A DNA stretch of 17,449 bases from Rhodospirillales bacterium (GCA_003252195.1 QKFK01000258.1:1-17449); one strand, 5' to 3'. Positions 1 to 7,585 are shown, counted from the stretch's first letter. The notes: generated by a model not told the origin, from the letters alone. Program-made: numbers and translations.

Positions 1-479
1 TCAACCACAATTGCACCTGGGCGACCAGTTGTAGCCAAGTAAAAAGCTTCTTTTAAGGTGTGACTCACTTTTTTAATATCTTTTACGATGTAATTATGCT
101 TAGTAACAGAGCGAGTTACACCAACAACGTCAGCTTCTTGAAAAGCTTCTCTACCGATTAAAGACGTGTGAACTTGGCCAGAGATACAAACAAGTGGTGT
201 TGCATCTAAATTTGCGTCGGCAATACCGGTTATCGCATTCGTTGCTCCTGGGCCAGATGTAACGATTGCCACACCAGCTTTGCCAGTTGCCCTAGCATAA
301 CCAGCAGCCGCATGAAGAGCGGCTTGCTCATGACGCACCAAAATATGTTTAATCTTATCTTGATGACGGAACAACTCGTCATAAAGTGGCAAAATTGCCC
401 CACCTGGATAACCGAAAACCACATCAACACCTTGTTCAATCAAGGTATCTACAATAATTTTTGCGCCTGTCTTTTTCAT
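1..479 (-). CDS. ilvB: acetolactate synthase large subunit, partial (3' part beyond left edge)
   Basis: Thiamine-diphosphate enzyme that condenses two pyruvates, or pyruvate plus 2-oxobutyrate, in the first common step of Val, Leu and Ile synthesis. Only the first 159 residues are in the window, covering most of the N-terminal pyrimidine-binding domain. They begin MKKTGAKIIVDTLIEQGVDV, followed by FGYPGGAILPLYDEL, by HEQAALHAAAGYARATGK with the catalytic glutamate at residue 51, and by TSGPGATNAITGIADA. The ATG at 479 is preceded by AAAGG at good spacing. The gene lies 156 bases downstream of a Leu/Val/Ile-rich leader peptide and a terminator, so its expression is probably attenuated by charged branched-chain tRNAs. 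The small subunit, usually downstream, would be outside the window. The catabolic paralogue cannot be excluded from the N-terminus alone, but the attenuator favours the biosynthetic enzyme. Confidence 0.95.
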   Translation of the reverse strand, partial: MKKTGAKIIVDTLIEQGVDVVFGYPGGAILPLYDELFRHQDKIKHILVRHEQAALHAAAGYARATGKAGVAIVTSGPGATNAITGIADANLDATPLVCISGQVHTSLIGREAFQEADVVGVTRSVTKHNYIVKDIKKVSHTLKEAFYLATTGRPGAIVV

Positions 480-586
480 CGTGACCTTTATATATTTTAA
501 ATTAAACCCAAAGTTAAAATCTTTATATTAGTCGGAGATTATAATTTACTTAATTTAGCTAAAAAAAACCACCGAATAATAAAAAA

Positions 587-608
587 CCCCGTCTATTTCT
601 AGGCGGGG
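587..608 (-). terminator. intrinsic terminator of the ilv attenuator
   Basis: Read on the minus strand, CCCCG pairs with CGGGG. After one C-A mismatch, CUA pairs with UAG around a GAAA tetraloop, and the stem is followed at once by six U residues. It lies between the leader peptide stop (635) and the ilvB start (479), so it acts inside the leader transcript. Its 5' arm, CCCCGC, is also perfectly complementary to GCGGGG inside the last codons of the leader peptide, which gives the mutually exclusive antiterminator. Confidence 0.9.
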
Positions 609-649
609 TGAATTCTAAAAGAAATCTTGTGAAATTAGCACAGCCCCGC
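603..649 (-). promoter_or_regulatory. antiterminator pairing of the ilv leader RNA
   Basis: The bases at 644-649 (GCGGGG on the minus strand, the Ala-Gly codons near the end of the leader peptide) are a perfect 6-base complement of CCCCGC at 603-608, the 5' arm of the terminator. A ribosome stalled upstream at hungry Leu, Val or Ile codons would leave GCGGGG free to capture the terminator arm, allowing read-through into ilvB. A ribosome reaching the stop codon would cover it and let the terminator form. The complementarity is seen directly; the switching is inferred from classical attenuators. Confidence 0.75.
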
Positions 650-712
650 ATTAGCAGTAATTAGTACAATCACTACTAGGACTAGAAGGCTGAGAACTTG
701 TGCTTTTTTCAT
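635..712 (-). CDS. branched-chain amino acid leader peptide of ilvB
   Basis: A 25-codon ORF starting MKKAQVLSLLVLVVIVLITA and ending NAGLC. Thirteen of its residues are Leu, Val or Ile, most of them in one block from residue 6 to 18, as expected of an ilv leader peptide that senses all three end products. A GGAG motif at 720-723 (minus strand) sits seven bases before the ATG. The stop codon lies 26 bases before the terminator stem. The hydrophobic block could be mistaken for a tiny membrane protein, but its position, regulated-codon content and base pairing with the terminator fit a leader peptide much better. It is probably a cis-acting sensor with no function of its own once made. It is too short to be caught by normal gene prediction. 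Confidence 0.88.
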   Translation of the reverse strand: MKKAQVLSLLVLVVIVLITANAGLC

Positions 713-737
713 AAAATTTCTCCGTAAATACCTTTTT

Positions 738-765
738 AGTTTGCTTGAATTGAAAATAATGTCAA
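738..765 (-). promoter_or_regulatory. probable sigma-70-type promoter of the ilv leader transcript
   Basis: A perfect -35 hexamer TTGACA (765-760 on the minus strand) is followed after 16 bases by CAAACT, a weak -10. Strong -35 with poor -10 is common in alphaproteobacteria. Start of transcription would fall near 730, about 18 bases before the leader peptide ATG. It lies between the end of trpA and the leader, which would separate ilvB from the trp operon. Confidence 0.6.
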
Positions 766-829
766 CAAAAAATCTTTTTATAAGTAATTTTTTTTATCAA
801 ACATTATCTTCAATACAAACAATCATGTT

Positions 830-1606
830 TTAAGCACAGGCTTTGGCTATGCTTTCAGCTAATTTAACTGCTTCATTATGATTAGCTTCGGACAAGGCAA
901 CAATCGCACTACCAACTACAATTGCATCAGCATATGGTTTTAGCTTTTGCGCATGCTCTGGTTTTGAAATACCAAAGCCAACCGCTAATGGCGATTTTAC
1001 CTTACCTCTAATATCTTTTAGCCCGTCGATAACTTCTTGTGGCAAATCATCACGAGCACCAGTCATACCCTTGCGAGCTACATAATAAACAAAACCAGTT
1101 GAAAGCTCATCAATCTCTAGCACTCTTTGTGCATCTGTTGTTGGTGAGCATAAAAACACGGTTTCAAAACCAAGTTCTTTAGCTTTTGCGCAATATTCTT
1201 TAGCTTCCTCAGGTGGCAAATCTACAATCAAAGCACCATTTGCTCCGGCTTGTTGTGCTTGCTTGATAAAGCCCTCATAGGTGCGTTTATAAACAGGGTT
1301 TAAGTAAGAGAACAGAACCACAGGCACTTTTAGCCCTGCATCTCTGGCAGATTTTAACATTTCTAAAACCGCATCGGTACGTGCACCTTTTTCTAACGCT
1401 TCATGATAAGCTTTTTGGATAGTCACACCATCAGCCACAGGATCAGAAAAAGGAATCCCAAGCTCAATGATATCAGCCCCAACCTTTTCTAAATCAAACA
1501 ACAATTCTTTAGTATCATCAAGGTTAGGATAACCCGCAGCTACAAAAGGAATAAAAGCTTTTTTGCCTTGTTTTTGCAAATCAAGTAATGTTTCTCTGAT
1601 ACTCAT
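830..1606 (-). CDS. trpA: tryptophan synthase alpha chain
   Basis: Splits indole-3-glycerol phosphate into indole and glyceraldehyde 3-phosphate and passes indole through a tunnel to TrpB. The 258-residue TIM barrel is the normal family length. It carries the catalytic glutamate in ELGIPFSDPVADG (about residue 48), with the second catalytic acid in the ADG part, and the phosphate-binding loop GFGISKPEH near residue 210. It is the last gene of the trp operon. Its ATG overlaps the trpB stop codon by one base (TAATG), so translation is probably coupled. No convincing intrinsic terminator follows it before the ilv promoter. Confidence 0.97.
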   Translation of the reverse strand: MSIRETLLDLQKQGKKAFIPFVAAGYPNLDDTKELLFDLEKVGADIIELGIPFSDPVADGVTIQKAYHEALEKGARTDAVLEMLKSARDAGLKVPVVLFSYLNPVYKRTYEGFIKQAQQAGANGALIVDLPPEEAKEYCAKAKELGFETVFLCSPTTDAQRVLEIDELSTGFVYYVARKGMTGARDDLPQEVIDGLKDIRGKVKSPLAVGFGISKPEHAQKLKPYADAIVVGSAIVALSEANHNEAVKLAESIAKACA

Positions 1607-2814
1607 TATTTTAATCCCTTTTCATAATTTTCAATTATGCCCATATCTTTATCGCCACGCCCTGATAAATTCACAATAATAATACGGCTCTTATCCATAT
1701 TAGGAGCAATCTTCATGGCATGAGCCACAGCATGAGAGCTTTCTAACGCAGGAATAATCCCCTCATATTGTGACAATGCGCAAAATGCATTATAAGCTTC
1801 TTCATCACGAATATAGGTATAAGTTGCACGTTTCAAATCACGCAAATAAGCATGTTCTGGACCAACAGAAGCATAATCAAGCCCTGCTGAAATACTTGCT
1901 GTATCGGCAATTTGCCCATCTTCATCTTGCAACAAATAGCTCTTCATCCCTTGGAACACACCAATTTGTCCGCCAGCAAAGCGAGCTGCATGCATACCAA
2001 GATTAGATGATGTTCCACCAGCTTCCACCCCGATTAAATCAACTGACTTATCACCCAAGAAACCAGAAAATATACCAATTGAGTTACTACCACCGCCAAC
2101 GCAAGCAACAATCGTATCTGGCAACCTACCTTCGTGGATTAAGATTTGTTTTTTAGCTTCTCTGCCAATGCAAGACTGAAAATGACGCACAATCATAGGA
2201 TATGGATGAGGCCCCAAAGCTGACCCCAGTAAATAATATGTATTATCTACATTAGTAACCCAATCACGCATAGCCTCACTCACGGCATCTTTCAAAGTCT
2301 TTTGCCCATTTTCAACTGGTGCAACCTTAGCCCCTAAAAGCTCCATACGCCTAACATTTGGAGCTTGACGCTTAACATCTTCTGCTCCCATATAAACCAC
2401 GCATTCCATGCCGAAATGAGCGGCAACAGCCGCGGTTGCCACACCATGCTGACCAGCACCAGTTTCTGCAACAATGCGGGTTTTACCAATTGCTTTAGCG
2501 AGCAATATCTGCCCTACGGCATTGTTAATTTTATGAGCACCTGTATGAGCTAAATCTTCTCTTTTCAAATAGATTTTAGCACCGCCCAATTTCTCGGTTA
2601 GTCTTTTTGCATAATAAAGAGGAGTTTCACGCCCAACAAAATCTTGCATCAAGCCTTCGAGCTCTTTGTTAAACTCATCATTATAAGCATATTTTCTAAA
2701 AGCGATTTCAATCTCTCTTAATGGAGCATACAAAGTATCTGGAACGTACCTCCCACCATAAGCGCCATAATATCCGTCTTTATTCGGCAGATTATCGTTA
2801 TTGTTTTTATCCAT
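1606..2814 (-). CDS. trpB: tryptophan synthase beta chain
   Basis: Pyridoxal-phosphate enzyme that joins indole and serine to give tryptophan; works as an alpha2-beta2 complex with TrpA. The PLP lysine lies in REDLAHTGAHKINNAVGQ (about residue 95), the indole-channel segment is AETGAGQHGVATA, and the cofactor phosphate loop is CVGGGSNSIG. I take the ATG at 2814, giving 402 residues. AAGGTG stands six bases upstream, and the start overlaps the trpF stop (ATGGATAA). An in-frame GTG at 2823 would add three residues, but it lies inside that ribosome site. The TrpB1 (not TrpB2) signature and the adjacent trpA support the standard biosynthetic enzyme. Confidence 0.97.
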   Translation of the reverse strand: MDKNNNDNLPNKDGYYGAYGGRYVPDTLYAPLREIEIAFRKYAYNDEFNKELEGLMQDFVGRETPLYYAKRLTEKLGGAKIYLKREDLAHTGAHKINNAVGQILLAKAIGKTRIVAETGAGQHGVATAAVAAHFGMECVVYMGAEDVKRQAPNVRRMELLGAKVAPVENGQKTLKDAVSEAMRDWVTNVDNTYYLLGSALGPHPYPMIVRHFQSCIGREAKKQILIHEGRLPDTIVACVGGGSNSIGIFSGFLGDKSVDLIGVEAGGTSSNLGMHAARFAGGQIGVFQGMKSYLLQDEDGQIADTASISAGLDYASVGPEHAYLRDLKRATYTYIRDEEAYNAFCALSQYEGIIPALESSHAVAHAMKIAPNMDKSRIIIVNLSGRGDKDMGIIENYEKGLK

Positions 2815-3412
2815 TGATTTCACCTTTTATATTTTCAAAAAAACTTATCATTTTTGCTTTATCTTTAATACCGTGCGATTTTTCTAACCCGCTAGAAACA
2901 TCAACCGCAAATGGCTCAACTTCATTTATTGCAGATTTAATATTATCTGGGTTCAACCCGCCTGATAAAATTAAATTACCATAATCTTTAGCCTTTATCG
3001 CCTTATCCCAATCACAGGTTTTGCCAGTTCCGCCATATTCACCTTTAACATCGGCATCGACTAAATAGGCGAACAAATCACCATAATCTTGAGCCTGCCC
3101 CCTAAAGGCTTTTATCACATTATCTCGACCAAGTTTCTCACATAGCTCAATTGTTTCGTCACCATGGAGCTGGAATAAATCTATTCCGCTTTGCTCTTTA
3201 GCCTCAATTAGCTCATCGTAAGAAGCATTTACAAACACCCCTACTTTTTTAACCTCACTTGGCAGATGCTTAATAATAGCCCCTGCATCTTGTGGCGTTA
3301 TGTAACGAGGGCTTTTTGCATAGAATATAAAACCCAACGCATATGCCCACAGATCACAAGCTAATTTAGCATCTTCAAAATTGGTTATTCCGCAAACTTT
3401 AACCTTAACCAT
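2807..3412 (-). CDS. trpF: phosphoribosylanthranilate isomerase
   Basis: Amadori rearrangement of phosphoribosylanthranilate to CdRP, the third tryptophan-specific step. The 201-residue single barrel starts with the catalytic cysteine motif KVCGIT at the very N-terminus. It carries the catalytic aspartate in VDVSSGLE near residue 170 and the phosphate-binding LSGGLNPDNI just before it. Start codon and trpC stop are separated by one base; the 3' end overlaps trpB by eight bases. It is a stand-alone protein here, not fused to TrpC as in enteric bacteria. All expected catalytic residues are present. Confidence 0.96.
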   Translation of the reverse strand: MVKVKVCGITNFEDAKLACDLWAYALGFIFYAKSPRYITPQDAGAIIKHLPSEVKKVGVFVNASYDELIEAKEQSGIDLFQLHGDETIELCEKLGRDNVIKAFRGQAQDYGDLFAYLVDADVKGEYGGTGKTCDWDKAIKAKDYGNLILSGGLNPDNIKSAINEVEPFAVDVSSGLEKSHGIKDKAKMISFFENIKGEING

Positions 3413-3413
3413 T

Positions 3414-4145
3414 TTATTGCTCCAAAAACTCTTTCAAAGCATATGGTGGGTTACTAGTATGCATAAATGATGTACCAATTAAAAAACCTTTATAGCCAAG
3501 AGCAAACAGCTCTTTTACTTCGGCATAAGTTTTAATTCCGCTCTCGCAAATCAAGGTTGCTTTATCAGCATATTTTGCCAAGTAGCGAGACACATCTAAC
3601 GAGATTTGCATATTCTGCAAATTACGATTATTCACCCCGATTAGCTTTGCCCCAATTTTGAGTGCAACCTCCATCTCTGGCTCAGAATGCACCTCAACTA
3701 AGGCAGTTAAACCGAGCGAACATGCAAAATCATATAATTCTTTTAATTTATCTTCACTTAGCATTGCCACAATTAACAAAATTGCACTAGCACCCAAGCT
3801 TCTAGCCTCACAAATTTGCTCTTTATCTATAAAAAAGTCTTTTTGCAAAATTGGAGCTGTTGGAATATTAGCCCGCACATCCCTCACATATTGAGGCTTG
3901 CCTGCAAAATATTCACATTCTGTTAGCACAGACACTGCTGAAGCTCCGTTTTCTAAATATCCTTTAGCTGTATCAACAGGGTCATGATTAGCAATTTGCC
4001 CTAGTGATGGGCTAGCGTTTTTCACCTCGGCAATGATGCGAGGAGATTTGCCATCAAACAATTCTATAAAAGGAAGCGGAGCAGGCATTCTTCTAGAGTT
4101 CTCGATAATCTTAACCATCTTAATTTTATCTAAAAAATCGCTCAT
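3414..4145 (-). CDS. trpC: indole-3-glycerol phosphate synthase
   Basis: Ring-closing decarboxylase that turns CdRP into indole-3-glycerol phosphate. Key residues of the barrel are visible: AEVKNASPS (catalytic Glu and Lys), ILQKDFFID (catalytic Lys), ALVEVHSEPE (Glu), IGVNNRNL (Asn) and CESGIKT (Glu-Ser). At 243 residues it is short for the family, usually about 255-275. The loss is at the N-terminus: after SDFLDKI the region that normally carries the KREE-type helix is shortened, and the ASPSKG signature reads ASPSLG. Its ATG overlaps the trpD stop by four bases (ATGA). Function is very likely retained because the catalytic set is complete. Confidence 0.95.
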   Translation of the reverse strand: MSDFLDKIKMVKIIENSRRMPAPLPFIELFDGKSPRIIAEVKNASPSLGQIANHDPVDTAKGYLENGASAVSVLTECEYFAGKPQYVRDVRANIPTAPILQKDFFIDKEQICEARSLGASAILLIVAMLSEDKLKELYDFACSLGLTALVEVHSEPEMEVALKIGAKLIGVNNRNLQNMQISLDVSRYLAKYADKATLICESGIKTYAEVKELFALGYKGFLIGTSFMHTSNPPYALKEFLEQ

Positions 4146-5137
4146 GCTTTTATCCTCTCTAATGCTTCTTTAGCCTTGCCACTATCAATAATATTTATTG
4201 CTAGCTCTTTAGCTTCCATAAAGTCAGTTGCCTTACCCCCAACTATTAAAGCAGGGATAGAGTTCAACACTACCATATCATAAGAAGCAGATTTTTTACC
4301 ATTTAGCACTTCGGTTATAATCCTAGCATTTACCGATGCATCACCTCCACCAATCTCTGCAAATGAGGCAGACTTAAAGCCAAGCTCTTGCGGATTGATT
4401 TTATAGTTAACAATTTTATCATCTTTGAGGTGATAAATGGTTGATGGGGCAGACAAACTAAGCTCATCAAGCCCATCATCAGAATGAATAATCATTACAT
4501 TTTTTGAGCCAAGACTTTGCAATGCTTTTGCCATATTTTCACATTTTTTGGCATCATAAACCCCTAGCACCTGACGGGTGACTGAGGCTGGGTTGCACAA
4601 TGGACCTAAAATATTAAACACAGTTGGAGCACCAATTGCCTTACGCACAGGACCGATATATTTCATCGCTGGGTGATAAAGTGGAGCAAACATAAAGCCT
4701 ATTGCTTTATTATCAATATTAGCCTTAGTTTCCTCAGGAGTGCTTTCTGCCTTAATGCCCAACTCACCTAGAACATCGGCACTACCGCTTTTGCTAGAGA
4801 CGGAGCGATTACCATGTTTTGCAACTGTTATACCCGCACCAGCCGCCACAAATGACACACAGGTTGAAACATTAAAAATTCCTGCACCATCACCGCCAGT
4901 TCCGCACAAATCGATAGCGTTTTTATCTTTAATCTCAATCTTATTCGCCTTAGCCCGCATAGTTTCGGCAAATCCAGCTATTTCTTCATAAGTTTCGCCC
5001 CTAACCGCTAACGCGCCCAATATTGCGGCCGTTTTTTCTGGCACAGCTTCACCACTCATAAAATAATTCATCAATTCGCCAGCTTCTGGCTTAGATAAGA
5101 CCTCGCCTTTAAGAACCTTTTTTAACAAACATTCCAT
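4142..5137 (-). CDS. trpD: anthranilate phosphoribosyltransferase
   Basis: Transfers phosphoribose from PRPP to anthranilate. The 331-residue protein is normal for a stand-alone TrpD. It shows the PRPP/magnesium signature CGTGGDGAGIFNVST at about residue 78, then KHGNRSVSSKSGSADVLGEL and the anthranilate-site region GPVRKAIGAPTVFNILGPLCNP. Its ATG overlaps the trpE(G) stop by one base. The glutamine amidotransferase partner is not fused here, because it is carried by TrpE(G). Confidence 0.97.
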   Translation of the reverse strand: MECLLKKVLKGEVLSKPEAGELMNYFMSGEAVPEKTAAILGALAVRGETYEEIAGFAETMRAKANKIEIKDKNAIDLCGTGGDGAGIFNVSTCVSFVAAGAGITVAKHGNRSVSSKSGSADVLGELGIKAESTPEETKANIDNKAIGFMFAPLYHPAMKYIGPVRKAIGAPTVFNILGPLCNPASVTRQVLGVYDAKKCENMAKALQSLGSKNVMIIHSDDGLDELSLSAPSTIYHLKDDKIVNYKINPQELGFKSASFAEIGGGDASVNARIITEVLNGKKSASYDMVVLNSIPALIVGGKATDFMEAKELAINIIDSGKAKEALERIKA

Positions 5138-7272
5138 TAAATCAGCCCCTTTATAACATTCTCAATTATTTTAATACCTGCAAATCCTTCCATGCTCATA
5201 ATTGATTCTGGGTGGAATTGCACCGCTGAAATTGGCAATGTTTTATGTTTAATCCCCATCACAAGTCCAGTTTCATTACGAGCTGTAATTTCTAAGCAAT
5301 CAGGGAAATCATCTAACGATGCGGTTAAAGAGTGATAAGCACCAACTTTAGCTGGTGAAGGCACACCTGTGAATATGCCTTTGTTTTCATGACTGATTGT
5401 CCAGATTTTGCCTTGTCTTGGGGTTTCAAGCTGATAAATCGAGCCACCAAAGGCTTCTACCATACCTTGCAACCCCAAACACACGCCAAACTGAGCCACA
5501 CCATATTCGGCTAAGCCACGCACCAAATCTGGCACACCAAAATCTGACGGTCTGGCAGGCCCTGGTGAATGCAAAATCAAATCTGGCTTGTGCGCCATAA
5601 TCTCTTTTGGCTTAATGCCATGGCGGAAGGTTACAACCTCAGCTCCTGTTTGCCTAAAATAGTTGCATAATGTATGCACAAAGGAATCTTCATTATCAAT
5701 CACGATAACTTTTTTACCCTTACCACAATCAGAAATCTGATAAACAGGCTTTTGAGCATTAGTGCTATTATCGCCTAACAAGCTAAAGAATGAATTAGCT
5801 TTAGTCTTAGTCTCATTTGCTTCATCAAAGCCTTCAGAATCATACACCAAGCTAGCCCCTACTCTATATTTTGCGTGGCCATCTTTTAATGAAACTGTAC
5901 GAATGGTAATACCTGTGTTACATGAGCCATTAAAGAGCAAAGCTCCAATCGCCCCACCATACCAACGTCTTGATGAACTTTCCATTTCTTCAATCAATTT
6001 TGATGCCATGGTTTTAGGAGAACCCATTAAAGTTACTGCCCACATGTGCGATAAAAAGGCATCAAACATGTCAAACTCATCACGCAAATAACCTTCAACA
6101 TGGTCAACCGTGTGGAACAAACCTTTATAAGTTTCAATTTGCCTACGCCCTAAGAGGTTAACCGAACCAGCCTCACAAATGCGTGACTTATCGTTTCTAT
6201 CAACGTCGGTACACATAGTCAGCTCAACTTCATCTTTGTCAGAGTTAAGCAAAGTTTTAATGCGGTTTGCATCTTCAATTGGGTTATAACCACGTTTGAT
6301 AGTCCCAGATATTGGGCAAGTCTCAACCCTTTTGCCATTAACCCTAACAAACATCTCTGGAGATGCACCGACTAAATATTCTTCACCCAAATTTATCATA
6401 AATTGATATGGAGATGGGTTTATCTCGGTTATTTTATGATATAAGTCAGATGGTTCTTTATTATATATTCCAGAAAACTCGCGGCTTAACACTAACTCAA
6501 ATATATCACCTCTAGCCATAGATTCTTTAGCTTTTTCTACCATCGAGGCATATTCTTCATCAGATAAATTTGTTTCTACCTTAATAGATTTTTCACTTGG
6601 GATTTTATGATCACATAACTTAAATGGATTTACATCTACATCTGTTGTATCAACGCCATCTTTAGCAAAATTATAATCAAAGCAAAATGCGGTTTCTTTA
6701 CGTCTATCAACCACGTAAACACAATCAGGCAAATATAGATGGAATAATTTATCGTCATCGCTTCTTTTATGCTTTAGCTTTATTGGTTGAAACTCAAACA
6801 ACAAATCATAACCAAATGAGCCATACATTCCCAAAAACTCATCTTGATTACAAGCAAGAGCATCATAAATTTTACGCAACACACTAAATGAAGATGGCTG
6901 TTTACTTCTTTCTTCTTCGGTAAAAACTTTTTTAGACGATTTAATTTTACAAATTAAATTTTTGCCAGACTTTTTAGTAGAGAAATCATCACTCTTTAAT
7001 GCTGATAAAAGCATTTCATTAATCAACGCACCTTTTTTATTAAGAGCATTAATCTCAACCTTACCATTATATGCCACCAACTCAACGGGCGGGTTTACAA
7101 AGCCAATTTCCCATCTTGAATAACGCCCTGGATATTCTGTTCCTGATGATAAAAACACTCCCTTTTCGCTATTTAATCTTTCTAGCAAAAAGTTAAGGTT
7201 ATCATTAAAACACAAAGTGGTGATATTACGTTTAATATTAATACCTGATGGTGTAATAAGGGCTTCATTCAT
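5137..7272 (-). CDS. trpE(G): anthranilate synthase, fused TrpE-TrpG
   Basis: First committed enzyme of the pathway: chorismate plus glutamine-derived ammonia gives anthranilate and pyruvate. Residues 1 to about 500 are the TrpE chorismate-binding half. Its N-terminal tryptophan-feedback region has FLSSGTEYPGRYSRW, and its core has GDIFELVLSREF, VGASPEMFVR, CPISGTIKRG and VDRNDKSRICEAG. From about 525 to 711 is the class I glutamine amidotransferase, with catalytic Cys598 in GVCLGLQG and His687/Glu689 in QFHPES. Fusion in this order is characteristic of alphaproteobacterial anthranilate synthases. The start at 7272 has only a poor ribosome site (GAG). It lies 109 bases behind the leader peptide stop, consistent with attenuation of the operon. 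Confidence 0.97.
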   Translation of the reverse strand: MNEALITPSGINIKRNITTLCFNDNLNFLLERLNSEKGVFLSSGTEYPGRYSRWEIGFVNPPVELVAYNGKVEINALNKKGALINEMLLSALKSDDFSTKKSGKNLICKIKSSKKVFTEEERSKQPSSFSVLRKIYDALACNQDEFLGMYGSFGYDLLFEFQPIKLKHKRSDDDKLFHLYLPDCVYVVDRRKETAFCFDYNFAKDGVDTTDVDVNPFKLCDHKIPSEKSIKVETNLSDEEYASMVEKAKESMARGDIFELVLSREFSGIYNKEPSDLYHKITEINPSPYQFMINLGEEYLVGASPEMFVRVNGKRVETCPISGTIKRGYNPIEDANRIKTLLNSDKDEVELTMCTDVDRNDKSRICEAGSVNLLGRRQIETYKGLFHTVDHVEGYLRDEFDMFDAFLSHMWAVTLMGSPKTMASKLIEEMESSSRRWYGGAIGALLFNGSCNTGITIRTVSLKDGHAKYRVGASLVYDSEGFDEANETKTKANSFFSLLGDNSTNAQKPVYQISDCGKGKKVIVIDNEDSFVHTLCNYFRQTGAEVVTFRHGIKPKEIMAHKPDLILHSPGPARPSDFGVPDLVRGLAEYGVAQFGVCLGLQGMVEAFGGSIYQLETPRQGKIWTISHENKGIFTGVPSPAKVGAYHSLTASLDDFPDCLEITARNETGLVMGIKHKTLPISAVQFHPESIMSMEGFAGIKIIENVIKGLI

Positions 7273-7311
7273 GGCTTAGTACTCTGCAATTTATAAATCT
7301 ATAGGCAAGGA

Positions 7312-7335
7312 TACTTAAGTAAAAAGACTTAAGCA
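7312..7335 (-). promoter_or_regulatory. A/T-rich hairpin in the trp leader
   Basis: A 7-base perfect stem (CTTAAGT with ACTTAAG), extendable to nine pairs with one G-U, closes a CTTTTT loop (six bases). It lies between the trp leader peptide and trpE(G), 40 bases before the trpE start. No U-run follows, so it is not a standard terminator. It may be one arm of the attenuator or may affect translation or RNA stability. Confidence 0.45.
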
Positions 7336-7381
7336 AATTAAAATAACAATGTGGGATTTTTAAAAAAGAATATATGCGCGA

Positions 7382-7444
7382 CTAGGCACGCCACCAACGG
7401 TTGGCTGTGTTGTTAAATAAGATATGTAACAATATATTTTTCAT
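7382..7444 (-). CDS. trpL: trp operon leader peptide
   Basis: A 20-residue ORF, MKNILLHILFNNTANRWWRA, with tandem Trp codons at positions 17-18 just before Arg-Ala-stop. The arrangement closely resembles the C-terminal WWWAR of the known Sinorhizobium TrpL peptide. No good ribosome site precedes the ATG. Instead a promoter is placed so that transcription should begin at, or one base before, the A of the ATG, so the message is probably leaderless, as is established for rhizobial trpL. Its natural role is to sense charged tRNA-Trp by ribosome stalling. It ends 109 bases before trpE(G). A strong G/C terminator was not found downstream, so how stalling is converted into control is unclear. Confidence 0.85.
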   Translation of the reverse strand: MKNILLHILFNNTANRWWRA

Positions 7445-7451
7445 AAAGATA

Positions 7452-7480
7452 TAGTTACCACACAATCTAAAAATACGCAA
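7452..7480 (-). promoter_or_regulatory. promoter of the trp operon (leaderless start)
   Basis: Minus-strand -35 TTGCGT (7480-7475) and -10 TAACTA (7457-7452) have exactly 17 bases between them. Standard spacing puts the start at 7445-7444, which coincides with the first base of the trpL ATG. No other good promoter was seen between here and trpE(G). Confidence 0.6.
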
Positions 7481-7526
7481 TGATTTTTTATAAATTATAG
7501 ATATCAAACAAAATTACCCAAGATGA

Positions 7527-7543
7527 TTGGCACAGTAATTGCA
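7527..7543 (+). promoter_or_regulatory. sigma-54 (RpoN) -24/-12 promoter
   Basis: TTGGCACAGTAATTGCA matches the RpoN consensus TTGGCAC-N5-TTGCA at every conserved base except the optional G after TGGCAC. The GG and GC doublets are separated by exactly ten bases, the spacing that defines this promoter class. Transcription would start near 7554, 32 bases before the ATG of the acidic gene. Expression then needs an ATP-dependent enhancer-binding activator; no binding site for one could be recognised with confidence. Confidence 0.85.
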
Positions 7544-7585
7544 TTTTAGCTGTTAATAGTTTTATTGACACGAAGGAAATGTGCC

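Noticed and set aside
780..829. Terminator behind trpA
   Set aside because: Only a 6-base A/T-rich stem with a 20-base loop can be drawn, so it is not convincing.
2815..2823. GTG start for trpB
   Set aside because: The GTG is inside the AAGGTG ribosome site serving the ATG at 2814.
5397..6091. Plus-strand ORFs inside trpE(G) and other genes
   Set aside because: They are antisense shadows of strongly conserved genes, without ribosome sites or recognisable products.
7565..7585. TTG start adding seven residues to the acidic protein
   Set aside because: It lies before and over the AAGGA ribosome site; the ATG at 7586 is correctly spaced.
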